Below are positions 16,117 to 24,830 of a stretch of 64,000 bases of DNA, in pieces (within the stretch, counting starts at the first letter, position 1; every line of letters starts with the position of its first letter). The position numbers were made by a program, and so were the translations under genes. The notes beneath the pieces were generated by a model. The model worked only from the letters and a program-made list of their open reading frames with translations. It was not told where the DNA came from and made no database searches. Source of the stretch: Bacteroides ihuae (GTDB lineage: Bacteria > Bacteroidota > Bacteroidia > Bacteroidales > Bacteroidaceae); NCBI RefSeq assembly GCF_900104585.1, contig NZ_FNVX01000006.1:496001-560000 (forward strand). The letters run 5' to 3'.

Positions 16117-16890
16117 ATGAGAATATTAATTCTTGGAGCCGGAAAGATGGGTTCCTTCTTTACCGACATACTAAGCTTTCAGCACGAAACGGCCGTCTTC
16201 GATGTCAACCCGCATCAGTTGCGCTTTGTGTACAACACTTATCGCTTCACTACGCTGGATGAAATCAAAGAATTTGATCCTGAGTTGGTCATCAATGCGG
16301 CAACAGTGAAGTACACGTTAGATGCCTTTAGACAAGTGTTGCCTGTGCTGTCAAAAGACTGCATCATCAGCGACATTGCATCAGTTAAGACGGGATTGAA
16401 GAAGTTTTACGAAGAAAGCGGTTTCCGCTACGTGTCCACTCATCCCATGTTCGGCCCCACATTTGCCAGCCTCAGTAATTTGAGTAGCGAGAATGCCATC
16501 GTTATCAGCGAGAGTGATCATCTGGGGAAAGTATTCTTCAAGGATCTGTATAACAGTCTGAACCTGAATATCTTTGAATATACTTTCGACGAACACGATG
16601 AGACGGTAGCTTATTCGCTCTCTATCCCGTTTGTTTCTACTTTTGTGTTTGCTGCTGTCATGAAGCATCAGGAAGCCCCCGGCACCACATTTAAGAAACA
16701 CATGGCCATCGCCAAAGGGTTAATGAGTGAAGATGACTATCTGTTACAAGAAATCTTATTCAACCCCCGCACTCCTTCACAAGTGGAAAATATTCGTCGT
16801 GAACTGAAAACGGTATTAGAGATCATCACCAATAAGGACGCAGAAGCCATGAAGAAGTATCTGGCAAAGATTCGTGAAAACATCAAGTAG
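16117..16890 (+). CDS. tyrA: Prephenate dehydrogenase
   Basis: NAD(P)-dependent oxidative decarboxylation of prephenate to hydroxyphenylpyruvate for tyrosine. 257 residues: Rossmann motif ILGAGKMGSFFTDIL, then DIASVKTGLKKF, the substrate-site THPMFGPTFASLSN, and the helical dimer domain with DEHDETVAYSLSIPFV. Short compared with TyrA proteins that carry an ACT domain, so feedback by tyrosine probably acts elsewhere. Last gene of the operon, 7 bases after the DAHP synthase stop. Confidence 0.93.
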   Translation: MRILILGAGKMGSFFTDILSFQHETAVFDVNPHQLRFVYNTYRFTTLDEIKEFDPELVINAATVKYTLDAFRQVLPVLSKDCIISDIASVKTGLKKFYEESGFRYVSTHPMFGPTFASLSNLSSENAIVISESDHLGKVFFKDLYNSLNLNIFEYTFDEHDETVAYSLSIPFVSTFVFAAVMKHQEAPGTTFKKHMAIAKGLMSEDDYLLQEILFNPRTPSQVENIRRELKTVLEIITNKDAEAMKKYLAKIRENIK

Positions 16891-16915
16891 GCCATCCTTT
16901 TTCTCTGGAAAAAGC

Positions 16916-16946
16916 TTGACTTTGCTTGTTCAATGTATTATCTTTG
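16916..16946 (+). promoter_or_regulatory. Orphan promoter after tyrA
   Basis: TTGAC (16916-16920) and TATCTTTG (16939-16946) are separated by 18 bases and match the Bacteroides consensus. No protein gene follows before the terminator at 16986, so it would drive only a very short RNA. Confidence 0.5.
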
Positions 16947-16952
16947 TAAGAG

Positions 16953-17016
16953 TAATCATAAAATATATTCAGATTAAACTACAGTAAAAGAGGGAAGTTT
17001 CGGCTTCCCTCTTTTT
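16953..17016 (+). ncRNA. Candidate small RNA of about 60 nt
   Basis: Bounded by the promoter above and a strong intrinsic terminator, with no ORF. The body is A-rich. The same terminator also ends the aromatic operon, so the RNA could equally be just the 3' end of that transcript. No known RNA family is recognised. Confidence 0.35.
16986..17016 (+). terminator. Intrinsic terminator of the aromatic operon
   Basis: AAAAGAGGGAAG (16986-16997) pairs perfectly with 17004-17015 around a six-base loop (TTTCGG), and the 3' arm ends in five T. Confidence 0.9.
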
Positions 17017-17063
17017 ATTTGGCTCCCCTTCGTCAGGTAGCCCCAAGAAGGGTTATAACCGTC

Positions 17064-17104
17064 CAAGAGAACCGTGCAGTTGGCTCAACTGCACGGTTCT
17101 CTTG
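17064..17104. repeat. Perfect 18-bp hairpin between tyrA and dnaG
   Basis: The arm 17064-17081 (CAAGAGAACCGTGCAGTT) is exactly complementary to 17087-17104 around GGCTC. No T run follows, so it is not an ordinary terminator. A small palindrome GGTTATAACC lies just upstream at 17051-17060. The rest of 16891-17372 holds the terminator and a possible gene remnant. Confidence 0.8.
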
Positions 17105-17136
17105 CCTCAAAAGGCGGTTTCTCTTCAGCAATTTGC

Positions 17137-17289
17137 TTATTTGTTATCGGAATAACTCCTAAAGGAAATTAGTTTCTCTCGTATTGTTATCCAAAGAACA
17201 CCTAATTCTTTTTCAAACCCTCTTACTTCGTTAATAATGCGTAAACCTGCTCTTGACAAGAATGAGTTCAGAAAATCAATCTGTATAAC
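17137..17289 (-). other. Open frame without a start, possible gene remnant
   Basis: A minus-strand frame of 50 codons between a TAG and the stop at 17137 reads NSFLSRAGLRIINEVRGFEK, then ELGVLWITIREKLISFRSYS. The composition is protein-like, but there is no ATG and I recognise no family. It could be the tail of a lost gene or chance. Confidence 0.25.
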
Positions 17290-17316
17290 CTATTCATATA
17301 AAAGGAAAAGGGTAGC

Positions 17317-17347
17317 TTGGTAGTATAACAAATTAGAAGTACTTTTG
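17317..17347 (+). promoter_or_regulatory. dnaG promoter
   Basis: TTGG (17317-17320) and TACTTTTG (17340-17347) are separated by 19 bases; the start codon is at 17373. Confidence 0.6.
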
Positions 17348-17372
17348 TGATATTGAAAAAACCTCTCGTAGA

Positions 17373-19364
17373 ATGATAGATCAAGCAACCATAGACAGAA
17401 TACTCGATGCCGCACAGATCGTTGATGTAGTATCGGAGTTCGTTACTCTGCGCAAGCGTGGAGTGAACTATGTGGGGCTATGCCCCTTTCATAACGAGAA
17501 AACGCCATCCTTCAGCGTCTCTCCGGCCAAAGGTTTATGCAAATGTTTCAGTTGTGGCAAAGGCGGCAATGCAGTGCACTTCATCATGGAACACGAACAG
17601 ATGTCCTACTACGAGGCATTGAAGTTTCTCGCCAAGAAATATAACATTGAAATCAAGGAACGAGAGCTGACCAGCGAAGAGAAACAGGCTCAGAGCGCTC
17701 GCGAAAGTATGTTCATCGTCAACAGCTTTGCACGTGATTACTTTCAGAATATTCTGAAAAATCACATTGACGGACGCAGCATTGGCATGGCCTACTTCAG
17801 ACAGCGTGGCTTCCGAGATGACACCATAGAGAAGTTCCAACTCGGCTTCAGTACGGAACAGCACGATGCTCTAGCTCAGGAAGCAGCAAAAAAAGGTTAC
17901 CAAAAGGAGTTTCTTGTAAAAACAGGCCTTTGCTACGAAACAGACGAAGGCCGGCTACGTGATCGTTTCTGGGGACGGGTAATGTTTCCTGTACATTCAC
18001 TTTCGGGCAAGATTGTTGCTTTCGGTGGACGTGTAATGAGCACTGAAAACAAAAAACTAGCCAAATACGTCAATTCGCCGGAATCGGAGATTTATCACAA
18101 GAGTAGTGAGTTGTACGGCATCTATTTTGCCAAGCAGTCGATCGTTAAACAAGACCGTTGCTTCCTCGTCGAAGGATATACGGACGTAATCTCAATGCAT
18201 CAATCGGGCATAGAGAATGTGGTTTCATCATCAGGGACTTCATTAACAGCTGGGCAAATTCGTCTCATTCACCGCTTTACCAATAATATTACTGTACTGT
18301 ACGACGGAGATATGGCGGGTATCAAAGCTTCCATCCGCGGCATCGATATGCTATTGGAGGAAGGAATGAACATCAAAGTCGTACTATTACCCGATGGAGA
18401 TGACCCCGACTCTTTTGCACGCAAACATAATGCGACTGATTTCCAAGCATATATCTCGGCCCATGAGGTCGACTTTATTCGCTTCAAAACAAACTTATTG
18501 CTCGATGAAGCGGGTAAAGACCCCATCAAGCGAGCCGAATTAATTGGTGATATCGTACGAAGCATATCGGTCATTCCCGAAGCTATTATTCGGTCGGTAT
18601 ACATGAAGGAGTGCAGCCAATTGCTACGTATTGAGGAGAAACTGTTGGTGGCAGAGGTTGCTAAATTAAAAGAAAAACAGACCGAGAAAGAAAACAAGCC
18701 GACCAGCTATAACCAATCGCCTACTTCGCCAAATGGCAACATGGCCGTTCCACCACCAGAGGAAGGAGTAACGCCACCTTACGAATCATTCATTCCGCAA
18801 GAAGGTAAAGAAGGTCAAGAATTCTATAAGTTTGAGCGTCTGATTATAAAAACGATCATTCGCTATGGAGAGAAGATTATGTGCGAAGAAACAGACGAAG
18901 AAGGGAACGAAGTGCCTGTAAGTGTCATTGCTTACATCATCAACGATTTGAAGCAAGATGATCTGACTTTCCATAACCCACTCCACCGACGGATTCTTGC
19001 CGAGGCTGCTGCACACATGTATGATGAGGGCTTTAGAGCCGAACGCTACTTCATGTCACACCCCGACCAAGAGATCAGTCGATTATCAGCCGAATTGCTT
19101 AGTAGCCGTTATCAGTTAAGCAAAGGACAGAAGATGGCAACAGATGAAGAACGACTGTTTGAAGTGGTTCCTGACTTCACCATTAATTTCAAGAATGCAA
19201 TTGTGAACGCAGAATTAAAGCACATAATGTTTGCACTTCAAGATCCTGCCATAGCGAATGATATAGAAAAGTGCAACGCAATAATGCAGCGATACCATGA
19301 AATGAAGCAAATCCTGAACATGATGTCCAAGCGTTTGGGAGACAGGGTGATATTGCCCAAATAA
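17373..19364 (+). CDS. dnaG: DNA primase
   Basis: Makes RNA primers at the replication fork. 663 residues. N-terminal CHC2 zinc finger (CPFHNEKTPSFSVSP with KCFSCGKGG, residues about 38-65), catalytic core with YFRQRGFRDDTIEKFQLGFS and GRVMFPVHSLSGKIVAFGGR, and the TOPRIM domain (FLVEGYTDVISMH, SSSGTSLT, LYDGDMAGIKAS). The C-terminal DnaB-interaction region is long, with a low-complexity linker at about 435-470 (TEKENKPTSYNQSPTSPNGN). Own promoter; followed 21 bases later by the convergent folE. Confidence 0.98.
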   Translation: MIDQATIDRILDAAQIVDVVSEFVTLRKRGVNYVGLCPFHNEKTPSFSVSPAKGLCKCFSCGKGGNAVHFIMEHEQMSYYEALKFLAKKYNIEIKERELTSEEKQAQSARESMFIVNSFARDYFQNILKNHIDGRSIGMAYFRQRGFRDDTIEKFQLGFSTEQHDALAQEAAKKGYQKEFLVKTGLCYETDEGRLRDRFWGRVMFPVHSLSGKIVAFGGRVMSTENKKLAKYVNSPESEIYHKSSELYGIYFAKQSIVKQDRCFLVEGYTDVISMHQSGIENVVSSSGTSLTAGQIRLIHRFTNNITVLYDGDMAGIKASIRGIDMLLEEGMNIKVVLLPDGDDPDSFARKHNATDFQAYISAHEVDFIRFKTNLLLDEAGKDPIKRAELIGDIVRSISVIPEAIIRSVYMKECSQLLRIEEKLLVAEVAKLKEKQTEKENKPTSYNQSPTSPNGNMAVPPPEEGVTPPYESFIPQEGKEGQEFYKFERLIIKTIIRYGEKIMCEETDEEGNEVPVSVIAYIINDLKQDDLTFHNPLHRRILAEAAAHMYDEGFRAERYFMSHPDQEISRLSAELLSSRYQLSKGQKMATDEERLFEVVPDFTINFKNAIVNAELKHIMFALQDPAIANDIEKCNAIMQRYHEMKQILNMMSKRLGDRVILPK

Positions 19365-19385
19365 CTCTTTATCGATAGTCAAAAA

Positions 19386-19970
19386 CTATCGATAAGTAAT
19401 GAGATTCATAAATTCCTCGCGCGTCTTTGCCTGATTAAAAGCGCCCGTAAAATCGGAAGTAGTAGTTATCGCATTTTGTTTTTCCACACCTCGCATCTGC
19501 ATGCACATATGCTTAGCCTCAACAACCACCATTACACCAAGTGGATTTAAAGTTTGCTGGATGCATTCCTTTATCTGCAAAGTCATACGTTCTTGTACCT
19601 GCAAGCGATGAGAAAAGATGTCTACCACACGAGCGATCTTACTCAGACCCGTAATATAACCATTAGGGATATAAGCCACATGCACCTTACCATAGAACGG
19701 CAACATGTGATGTTCACAAAGAGAAAAGAAGTCGATATCTTTCACGATAACCATCTGACTATATTCTTCCTTAAACTTAGCCGAACAAAGTACTTCATGG
19801 GGATCCATATGATATCCCTTGGTGAGAGTTAGCATGGCCTTAGCCACCCGCTCGGGGGTCTTTAAAAGTCCTTCACGTTCAGCGTCCTCACCTAATAGAG
19901 TTATAATACCACGATAATGATTCATCATCTCCTCCAAGTGAGGAGAGTCTACTTCTTCTTTTTCTAACAT
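19386..19970 (-). CDS. folE: GTP cyclohydrolase I
   Basis: Opens GTP to 7,8-dihydroneopterin triphosphate, first step of folate synthesis. 194 residues, normal length. Signatures: [13 protein letters not shown], zinc-binding Cys in [20 protein letters not shown], and [20 protein letters not shown] with the third ligand. It follows the SPOR-domain gene by 7 bases on the same strand, so the two are probably co-transcribed. Confidence 0.98.
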   Translation of the reverse strand: MLEKEEVDSPHLEEMMNHYRGIITLLGEDAEREGLLKTPERVAKAMLTLTKGYHMDPHEVLCSAKFKEEYSQMVIVKDIDFFSLCEHHMLPFYGKVHVAYIPNGYITGLSKIARVVDIFSHRLQVQERMTLQIKECIQQTLNPLGVMVVVEAKHMCMQMRGVEKQNAITTTSDFTGAFNQAKTREEFMNLITYR

Positions 19971-19977
19971 GAGTAAG

Positions 19978-20448
19978 TTATAAAGGGATATTGACTTGTT
20001 CTTTTACAATAGAGACTTCTCTGAAAACACCTGTAGCTTTTAATTGTCGCAACGCAGCATCAGCCTCTTCTATGCTACGAAAATCACCTACCCTGCATAA
20101 CCAGCGGGGAGAAGAAAAGGTTGTGTACACCTTTAGATCAGGAAAGTATTCTTTCACCTTAAAACCTATATTCTGAGCCTCACTACGAGCACTTCTCGAA
20201 TTATTACCTGCATACACCTGCACTCTGTAACCGGCGACCTTAATAAATTCCTGCTCTTCAGAGCCTGTTATGGCGTTTGAGGTATGTTCTTGCCCCAGCA
20301 AAGCTTCAAGACGTGAGTCCTGATGAACAGTCACCTTGCCTTGCCCCGGTACATCACGTTCCAAGCTCTTAACGATATTCTGTGCTTTTGCTACAGAAAA
20401 GGCAAATAATAGAAATAACAAAGCTGAGTAAAACGAATAAGTCTTCAT
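19978..20448 (-). CDS. SPOR-domain secreted protein
   Basis: 156 residues with signal peptide [20 protein letters not shown] and mature start AQNIVKSLE. The C-terminal 75 residues ([20 protein letters not shown]... then [20 protein letters not shown]) form a SPOR domain, which binds denuded peptidoglycan at division sites. The start is the ATG at 20448; a GTG six bases upstream is possible. Exact role unknown, probably periplasmic peptidoglycan binding. Confidence 0.88.
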   Translation of the reverse strand: MKTYSFYSALLFLLFAFSVAKAQNIVKSLERDVPGQGKVTVHQDSRLEALLGQEHTSNAITGSEEQEFIKVAGYRVQVYAGNNSRSARSEAQNIGFKVKEYFPDLKVYTTFSSPRWLCRVGDFRSIEEADAALRQLKATGVFREVSIVKEQVNIPL

Positions 20449-20467
20449 ACACACAAGTTGATAAATA

Positions 20468-20509
20468 AAAAAGATTTGTGAACCTTGCCCAATGGAAGGC
20501 CCACAAATC
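20468..20509 (-). terminator. Intrinsic terminator after tpiA
   Basis: Read on the minus strand, GATTTGTG (20509-20502) pairs with CACAAATC (20480-20473), with an inner CCTT/AAGG stem, followed by a T-rich run (20472-20463). It separates tpiA from the SPOR-folE unit. Confidence 0.8.
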
Positions 20510-20522
20510 CTAGTATTGAAAT

Positions 20523-21284
20523 TTATGCATTAAATGCATCGATAATACCTTTGAAATCGGCTACATTCAAAGCAGCACCACCAATCAAACCACCATCGAC
20601 ATCAGGATTGGCAAATAATTCTTTTGCATTAGAAGCCTTACAACTTCCACCGTAAAGAATAGAAATATTATCTGCTATTTCTTTTCCATATTTATCAACG
20701 ATGGTAGAACGGATGTAAGCATGAATCTCCTGAGCCTGCGCTGCAGAAGCTGTTTTACCGGTACCAATAGCCCAAACAGGTTCGTATGCCAACACAATCT
20801 TAGCGAAATCTTCAGCAGAAAGATCATACAAAGAACCAGCCAATTGAGAATAAACAATTTCATTTTGTTTATTAGCTTCACGTTCTTCCAACACCTCACC
20901 AATACAGAAGATAGGAGTCAAGCCATTAGCCAAAACCAACTTAACTTTCTCTTTCAAGGTTGCAGCTGTTTCACCGTAATAAGCACGACGTTCTGAATGG
21001 CCCAGAATAACGTATTTTGCTCCTGTGGAAGCAACCATAGAAGCTGATACCTCACCGGTATAAGCACCTGATTCTTTATCAGCACAGTTTTCTGCGCCCA
21101 CACCAATCTTGGCAGCATCAACCAAAGGTGTTACTGAAGCCAAATGAATAAACGGTGTACAGATAACCACATCACAGTTTTGTTTCTCACCAGCCAAAGC
21201 TTCATTCAAATCTTTTGCAAGAGTAATACCTTCTTGAAGGGTTTTGTTCATTTTCCAGTTTCCTGCAACAATGTTCTTTCTCAT
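20523..21284 (-). CDS. tpiA: Triosephosphate isomerase (internal start)
   Basis: Interconverts dihydroxyacetone phosphate and glyceraldehyde 3-phosphate in glycolysis. From [14 protein letters not shown] at 21284 it is 253 residues, the normal length. Catalytic residues are visible: Lys in GNWKMNK, His in [15 protein letters not shown] and Glu in [16 protein letters not shown], with the phosphate-binding ILYGGSCKA and GGLIGGAAL. The A-rich stretch before this ATG is like other starts in the window, so an independent, unfused TpiA is likely made even though the upstream frame reads into it. Confidence 0.95.
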   Translation of the reverse strand: MRKNIVAGNWKMNKTLQEGITLAKDLNEALAGEKQNCDVVICTPFIHLASVTPLVDAAKIGVGAENCADKESGAYTGEVSASMVASTGAKYVILGHSERRAYYGETAATLKEKVKLVLANGLTPIFCIGEVLEEREANKQNEIVYSQLAGSLYDLSAEDFAKIVLAYEPVWAIGTGKTASAAQAQEIHAYIRSTIVDKYGKEIADNISILYGGSCKASNAKELFANPDVDGGLIGGAALNVADFKGIIDAFNA

Positions 21285-22616
21285 TTTAGTCTTTATTAAA
21301 GGGTTAATTAATTTTTGATCTTTATTCTTTCGTTTACGTTCATTTCTTTTCACCACCAATATATCAAGTCCCAACACAAATAACAACGGTAATACAAACC
21401 ACAAGATAACCTGTTCTATTGTATACACATCACTTTTAACTTTTTGCTTGCCCAACTCCAAATTCTCCAACTTATCAGTTAGTTCATACTCATCGGGTAA
21501 GTCATTATCACTCCATTTATTGAGAATGGTAGCATTCTTAATCAACATCAATCCGGGGTTTGAGCGAATCATTGTTTTTAGAGTTATATCGTCCATCAAA
21601 CAGAAAGGGTATTCAGCTCCTGTTTTGTCCCTCCATTGATCAATCTCAGAATCTTCCGAGGAAGAAGTTAAGCAGTAGAAGCCATAACCATGTTCCACAC
21701 AATAATCGTAAATCTCATTAATCAGGTCAATGTTGCTATCATCTGCTTCCTCTATCCGATGCGCCACTAAAAAGAAAGTATACCCTTTGTTTGTCAGCAC
21801 CTGATCTGTTATATCTTCGCCGGTATCTCTGTCCATCATTGAGAAATCATGAATCGCAGGTTCATACCCTTTCTCCTTCAACACACTATGAGAATCAATA
21901 AACTTCCACGTACTATCCGGATAGTTATCAAGAGTAAATTCCTTCCTTACGCCATTCTTCTCTAAAATAAATGTATTTTCAAAGACACTCGGCTTCGCCC
22001 CTTCAGGAATAGTCATTCCTTCTGCAATATTTTCACCTATCCTATAAGGACGAAAGTCAAGAACAGGCAAACGATTCAAACAATATAGCGAAAGGAAAAG
22101 CACAAAGAAAATCGTATAAAGTGATACTAACCATTCCGTTTTAGCACTTACAAAACGTATAATGTGACGTTTTCCTACAAAAACAGAGATTACTGCAATT
22201 AATAACACAACGTTCTTCCAAAAAGTCTGCCAGTTAGTCAACACCCAGGCATCACCAAAGCAACCACAATCAGATACCGGATTCTTTAAAGCAAGATAAA
22301 GCGTAAGAGGAGTCATTACGATCATAAGCAACAAAGACAAAGTCGTTGATGTCTTCTTCCTTACTCCAAAAAACAACAAAACGCCAATAGAAAATTCTAA
22401 AGCGGACAAAACGATAGAAAATAATAAGGGAGCGTAAGATGGAAACAGTCCATCCATGCCGAAAGCAGTCAAGTAGTCCTGTATCTTGTAATGTGTTCCT
22501 AGTGGATCAACAGCCTTCACGAATCCTGAAAAAATAAATAGCCCGGCCAGTAAGAACCGACACAGATTTACCCAAACATTTATCGCTATATGTACTTCTT
22601 TATTTCTCAAATTCAA
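20523..22616 (-). CDS. DoxX-like membrane protein running in frame into triosephosphate isomerase
   Basis: A single open frame of 697 codons. Residues 1-444 form a membrane protein: four helices near the N terminus with DoxX/MauE-like features ([40 protein letters not shown]), another helix at about 165, a soluble part that resembles a thioredoxin-like domain without an obvious CxxC, and a final helix at about 400-420. Residues 445-697 are complete TpiA. The linker ([18 protein letters not shown]) has no stop, although TAA triplets occur in the other frames there. I think the usual stop of the upstream gene has been lost; a sequencing error is also possible. It overlaps the DUF1599 gene by 17 bases. 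Confidence 0.75.
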   Translation of the reverse strand: MNLRNKEVHIAINVWVNLCRFLLAGLFIFSGFVKAVDPLGTHYKIQDYLTAFGMDGLFPSYAPLLFSIVLSALEFSIGVLLFFGVRKKTSTTLSLLLMIVMTPLTLYLALKNPVSDCGCFGDAWVLTNWQTFWKNVVLLIAVISVFVGKRHIIRFVSAKTEWLVSLYTIFFVLFLSLYCLNRLPVLDFRPYRIGENIAEGMTIPEGAKPSVFENTFILEKNGVRKEFTLDNYPDSTWKFIDSHSVLKEKGYEPAIHDFSMMDRDTGEDITDQVLTNKGYTFFLVAHRIEEADDSNIDLINEIYDYCVEHGYGFYCLTSSSEDSEIDQWRDKTGAEYPFCLMDDITLKTMIRSNPGLMLIKNATILNKWSDNDLPDEYELTDKLENLELGKQKVKSDVYTIEQVILWFVLPLLFVLGLDILVVKRNERKRKNKDQKLINPLIKTKMRKNIVAGNWKMNKTLQEGITLAKDLNEALAGEKQNCDVVICTPFIHLASVTPLVDAAKIGVGAENCADKESGAYTGEVSASMVASTGAKYVILGHSERRAYYGETAATLKEKVKLVLANGLTPIFCIGEVLEEREANKQNEIVYSQLAGSLYDLSAEDFAKIVLAYEPVWAIGTGKTASAAQAQEIHAYIRSTIVDKYGKEIADNISILYGGSCKASNAKELFANPDVDGGLIGGAALNVADFKGIIDAFNA

Positions 22617-23142
22617 TCTTAATCAATCCGAAAACTGAATAATTAATCATATCCATGTAGTTAGCATCTATACCTTCAGACACCAGCGTGCGCCCAGACA
22701 AACATTCTATTTGCTTGGTGCGATAGATTTTCATTAATATTAGGTCTGTATAGGAACTAACACGCATCGCACGCCATGCCTCATCGTAGTCATGATTCTT
22801 AGCAAGCATCAACTCCAACGCCTCCTTAGAATATTTGTCATAAAGAGCCATAGCCTCCTCATTCTTAATATCAGCAGATTCAGCATAGCCTAATTCCAAC
22901 TGTATCAAGCCAATAATACCATAATTTACTATTGCTATGAATTCCGACCGAATCCCTTCATCAATTAAAGTCACCCCTTTGGTTTCTATACTTCTGATGC
23001 GATTGGCCTTAATGAAAATTTGATCTGTAACGGAAGCCGGACGCAGAATGCGCCATGCAGGACCGTAGTCATGGAGTTTTTTGGAAAACAAATCACGGCA
23101 TAGTGCAATGACATGCTCGAACTGTTGCTTTGTCTCTTTCAT
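22600..23142 (-). CDS. DUF1599 protein with internal duplication
   Basis: 180 residues from [15 protein letters not shown] (23142); a Met ten codons upstream is less likely. The protein is two similar halves: [20 protein letters not shown], then [10 protein letters not shown]; and [20 protein letters not shown], then [10 protein letters not shown]. Each is followed by [18 protein letters not shown] or [18 protein letters not shown]. This matches DUF1599, sometimes described as nucleotide-modification-associated. Biochemical role unknown. First gene of the unit with the DoxX-like protein and tpiA. Confidence 0.82.
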   Translation of the reverse strand: MKETKQQFEHVIALCRDLFSKKLHDYGPAWRILRPASVTDQIFIKANRIRSIETKGVTLIDEGIRSEFIAIVNYGIIGLIQLELGYAESADIKNEEAMALYDKYSKEALELMLAKNHDYDEAWRAMRVSSYTDLILMKIYRTKQIECLSGRTLVSEGIDANYMDMINYSVFGLIKIEFEK

Positions 23143-23179
23143 TTTATTACGAATAGAGTGCAAAGTTAGCAATAATTAA

Positions 23180-23224
23180 AGAAAAAAGAAAAGAGGGCAC
23201 TCTAAATTATATTAAAGTGTCCTC
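23180..23224 (-). terminator. Intrinsic terminator after the M23 peptidase gene
   Basis: On the minus strand GAGGACACT (23224-23216) pairs, with one mismatch, with AGTGCCCTC (23201-23193), followed by a T-rich tract opposite 23180-23192. Confidence 0.75.
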
Positions 23225-23247
23225 CTCACATATTTTGTTTATAGATA

Positions 23248-24129
23248 TTAAGAGCAGCGAAGTACTTGTCCTAGTCTAAGAGTCGTTCTTCGGGTTATTC
23301 GATTCAGCTTACAGAGTCTATCAATTGACACACCTCTTTTAGCAGCAATACGAGATAAAGTATCTCCACTCTTCACCTTATGATATCTTATAGTTCCTTC
23401 GTCAGCTTTAGCCATTCTACCTGTTGAAGGATCAACAGACTCATGCCCTCTTGTCTTCCTAAACGTATAAGTATCAGCAACAATATCTTGTTTTGGGAAA
23501 TCGAACATATAAGCAGGATTAATAGCAATTCCTAAGAAACGAGTTTCGAAATGTAAATGAGAACCTGTAGAACGTCCGGTATTACCCCCAAGTCCAATGG
23601 GTTCACCAGCTTTAACTTGTTGATTAATCTCTACCAACTGTTTTGATAAGTGTCCGTAAATCGTTTCGAGTCCATTATCATGACGAATAACGACATAATT
23701 GCCATAGCCTCTACGTTCAAAGTTCACTATACGTACTTTACCGTCAAAAGCCGCAACAATAGTATCGCCTATATTCACTTTAAGATCAAGCCCATTATGC
23801 ATTCTTCTCCAACGAGGGCCGAAAGGAGACGTTATGCGTGTGCTAGGGGTAGGCATGTGGAAACCGGTAAGATTAATTGTAAAAGACTCAGGAACAATAG
23901 CCTCTTTACCGTAAGCATGTACATATCGGGTATCCCAGTTTGGATATAGGCTCAGCGCAGGATAAGCAGCCTGTTCAGCACGAATCTGCTTTTGTAATGC
24001 GAGTGAATCGACACTCTTTAGTTTTCGATCAATCGGAGCTTGGCGCGCAATCAGATCCTGAGAAAAAGAATTCAGACTGACCATTGCCGTTGCGGCAACC
24101 AATACAGTTTTAATACAATTAAAATTCAT
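23248..24129 (-). CDS. M23 metallopeptidase with LysM domain
   Basis: Exported peptidoglycan endopeptidase or activator. 293 residues from MNFNCIKTVLVAATAMVSLN, a signal peptide. An alternative start MNINELKKR at 24156 would overlap the ndk stop. The M23 domain has GPRWRRMHNGLDLKVNIGDT (zinc His and Asp), YGNYVVIRHDNGLETIYGHL and GSHLHFETRFLG (HxH), so all metal ligands are present and it should be active. A C-terminal LysM domain (YHKVKSGDTLSRIAAKRGVS, about residues 248-293) binds glycan. Downstream of ndk in one unit. Confidence 0.92.
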   Translation of the reverse strand: MNFNCIKTVLVAATAMVSLNSFSQDLIARQAPIDRKLKSVDSLALQKQIRAEQAAYPALSLYPNWDTRYVHAYGKEAIVPESFTINLTGFHMPTPSTRITSPFGPRWRRMHNGLDLKVNIGDTIVAAFDGKVRIVNFERRGYGNYVVIRHDNGLETIYGHLSKQLVEINQQVKAGEPIGLGGNTGRSTGSHLHFETRFLGIAINPAYMFDFPKQDIVADTYTFRKTRGHESVDPSTGRMAKADEGTIRYHKVKSGDTLSRIAAKRGVSIDRLCKLNRITRRTTLRLGQVLRCS

Positions 24130-24145
24130 TCGTTTCTTCAATTCG

Positions 24146-24610
24146 TTAATATTCATCACAAGCATAAAGAAAGCCAAAAGTAACCTGCTCATAATCGAAT
24201 ATCTCTTCCGGTTTAAAAAATCTCTTTAATTCAGTAGCCGCAGTTTCAGGTGAATCGGAAGTATGGACTATGTTTTCTTGAAAACTCATACTATAATCAC
24301 CACGAATGGTTCCCGGTGCTGCTGTGCGCCCATTAGTAGAACCGGCCAAAGCATGAACTACTTGTATCGCATCTACTCCTTCAAAACAACAAACAATGAC
24401 AGGAGCCGCCATCATAGAATCTTTCACGCGTTGAAAGAAAGGTTTAGTACTCAGATGCGAGTAATGTTCACTCAAAATCTTATCTGTCAAATGTATCATT
24501 TTCATTCCAGTCAAATGTAATCCCTTGCGTTCAAAACGATGAATAATTTCACCAACAAGCCCACGTTGAAGGGTACAAGGCTTTAAAATGACCAGCGTTT
24601 TTTCAATCAT
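24146..24610 (-). CDS. ndk: Nucleoside diphosphate kinase
   Basis: Balances nucleoside triphosphate pools through a phospho-histidine. 154 residues, slightly longer than the usual 140-150. Signatures: TLVILKPCTLQRGLVGEIIH, KPFFQRVKDSMMAAPVIV, APGTIRGDYSM and the active-site His in NIVHTSDSPETA (Thr replaces the more common Gly or Ala after His). Own promoter (24662-24691). Confidence 0.96.
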   Translation of the reverse strand: MIEKTLVILKPCTLQRGLVGEIIHRFERKGLHLTGMKMIHLTDKILSEHYSHLSTKPFFQRVKDSMMAAPVIVCCFEGVDAIQVVHALAGSTNGRTAAPGTIRGDYSMSFQENIVHTSDSPETAATELKRFFKPEEIFDYEQVTFGFLYACDEY

Positions 24611-24661
24611 AAATGATACTATTTCAAAGGTTTCTAAGTGGTGTCTTTTTCAAAACTATTC

Positions 24662-24691
24662 CAAAGATAGTATTTACGATTTAAAAAGCAA
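24662..24691 (-). promoter_or_regulatory. ndk promoter
   Basis: On the minus strand TTGC (24691-24688) and TATCTTTG (24669-24662) are separated by 18 bases, about 50 bases before the ndk ATG. The remaining 24692-24830 holds no gene. Confidence 0.6.
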
Positions 24692-24830
24692 TAGCCCCCT
24701 TAACTTTTTTTTCATACAACAGCAATCCTTTTATTGCAAACAAGGCTTGCAAACCACGATAAACAGGAAGAATAAGAGTAAATATGTTCTGCAGCAGTTT
24801 TTGCAAACAAACTGTATCTTTAACCGTTTT

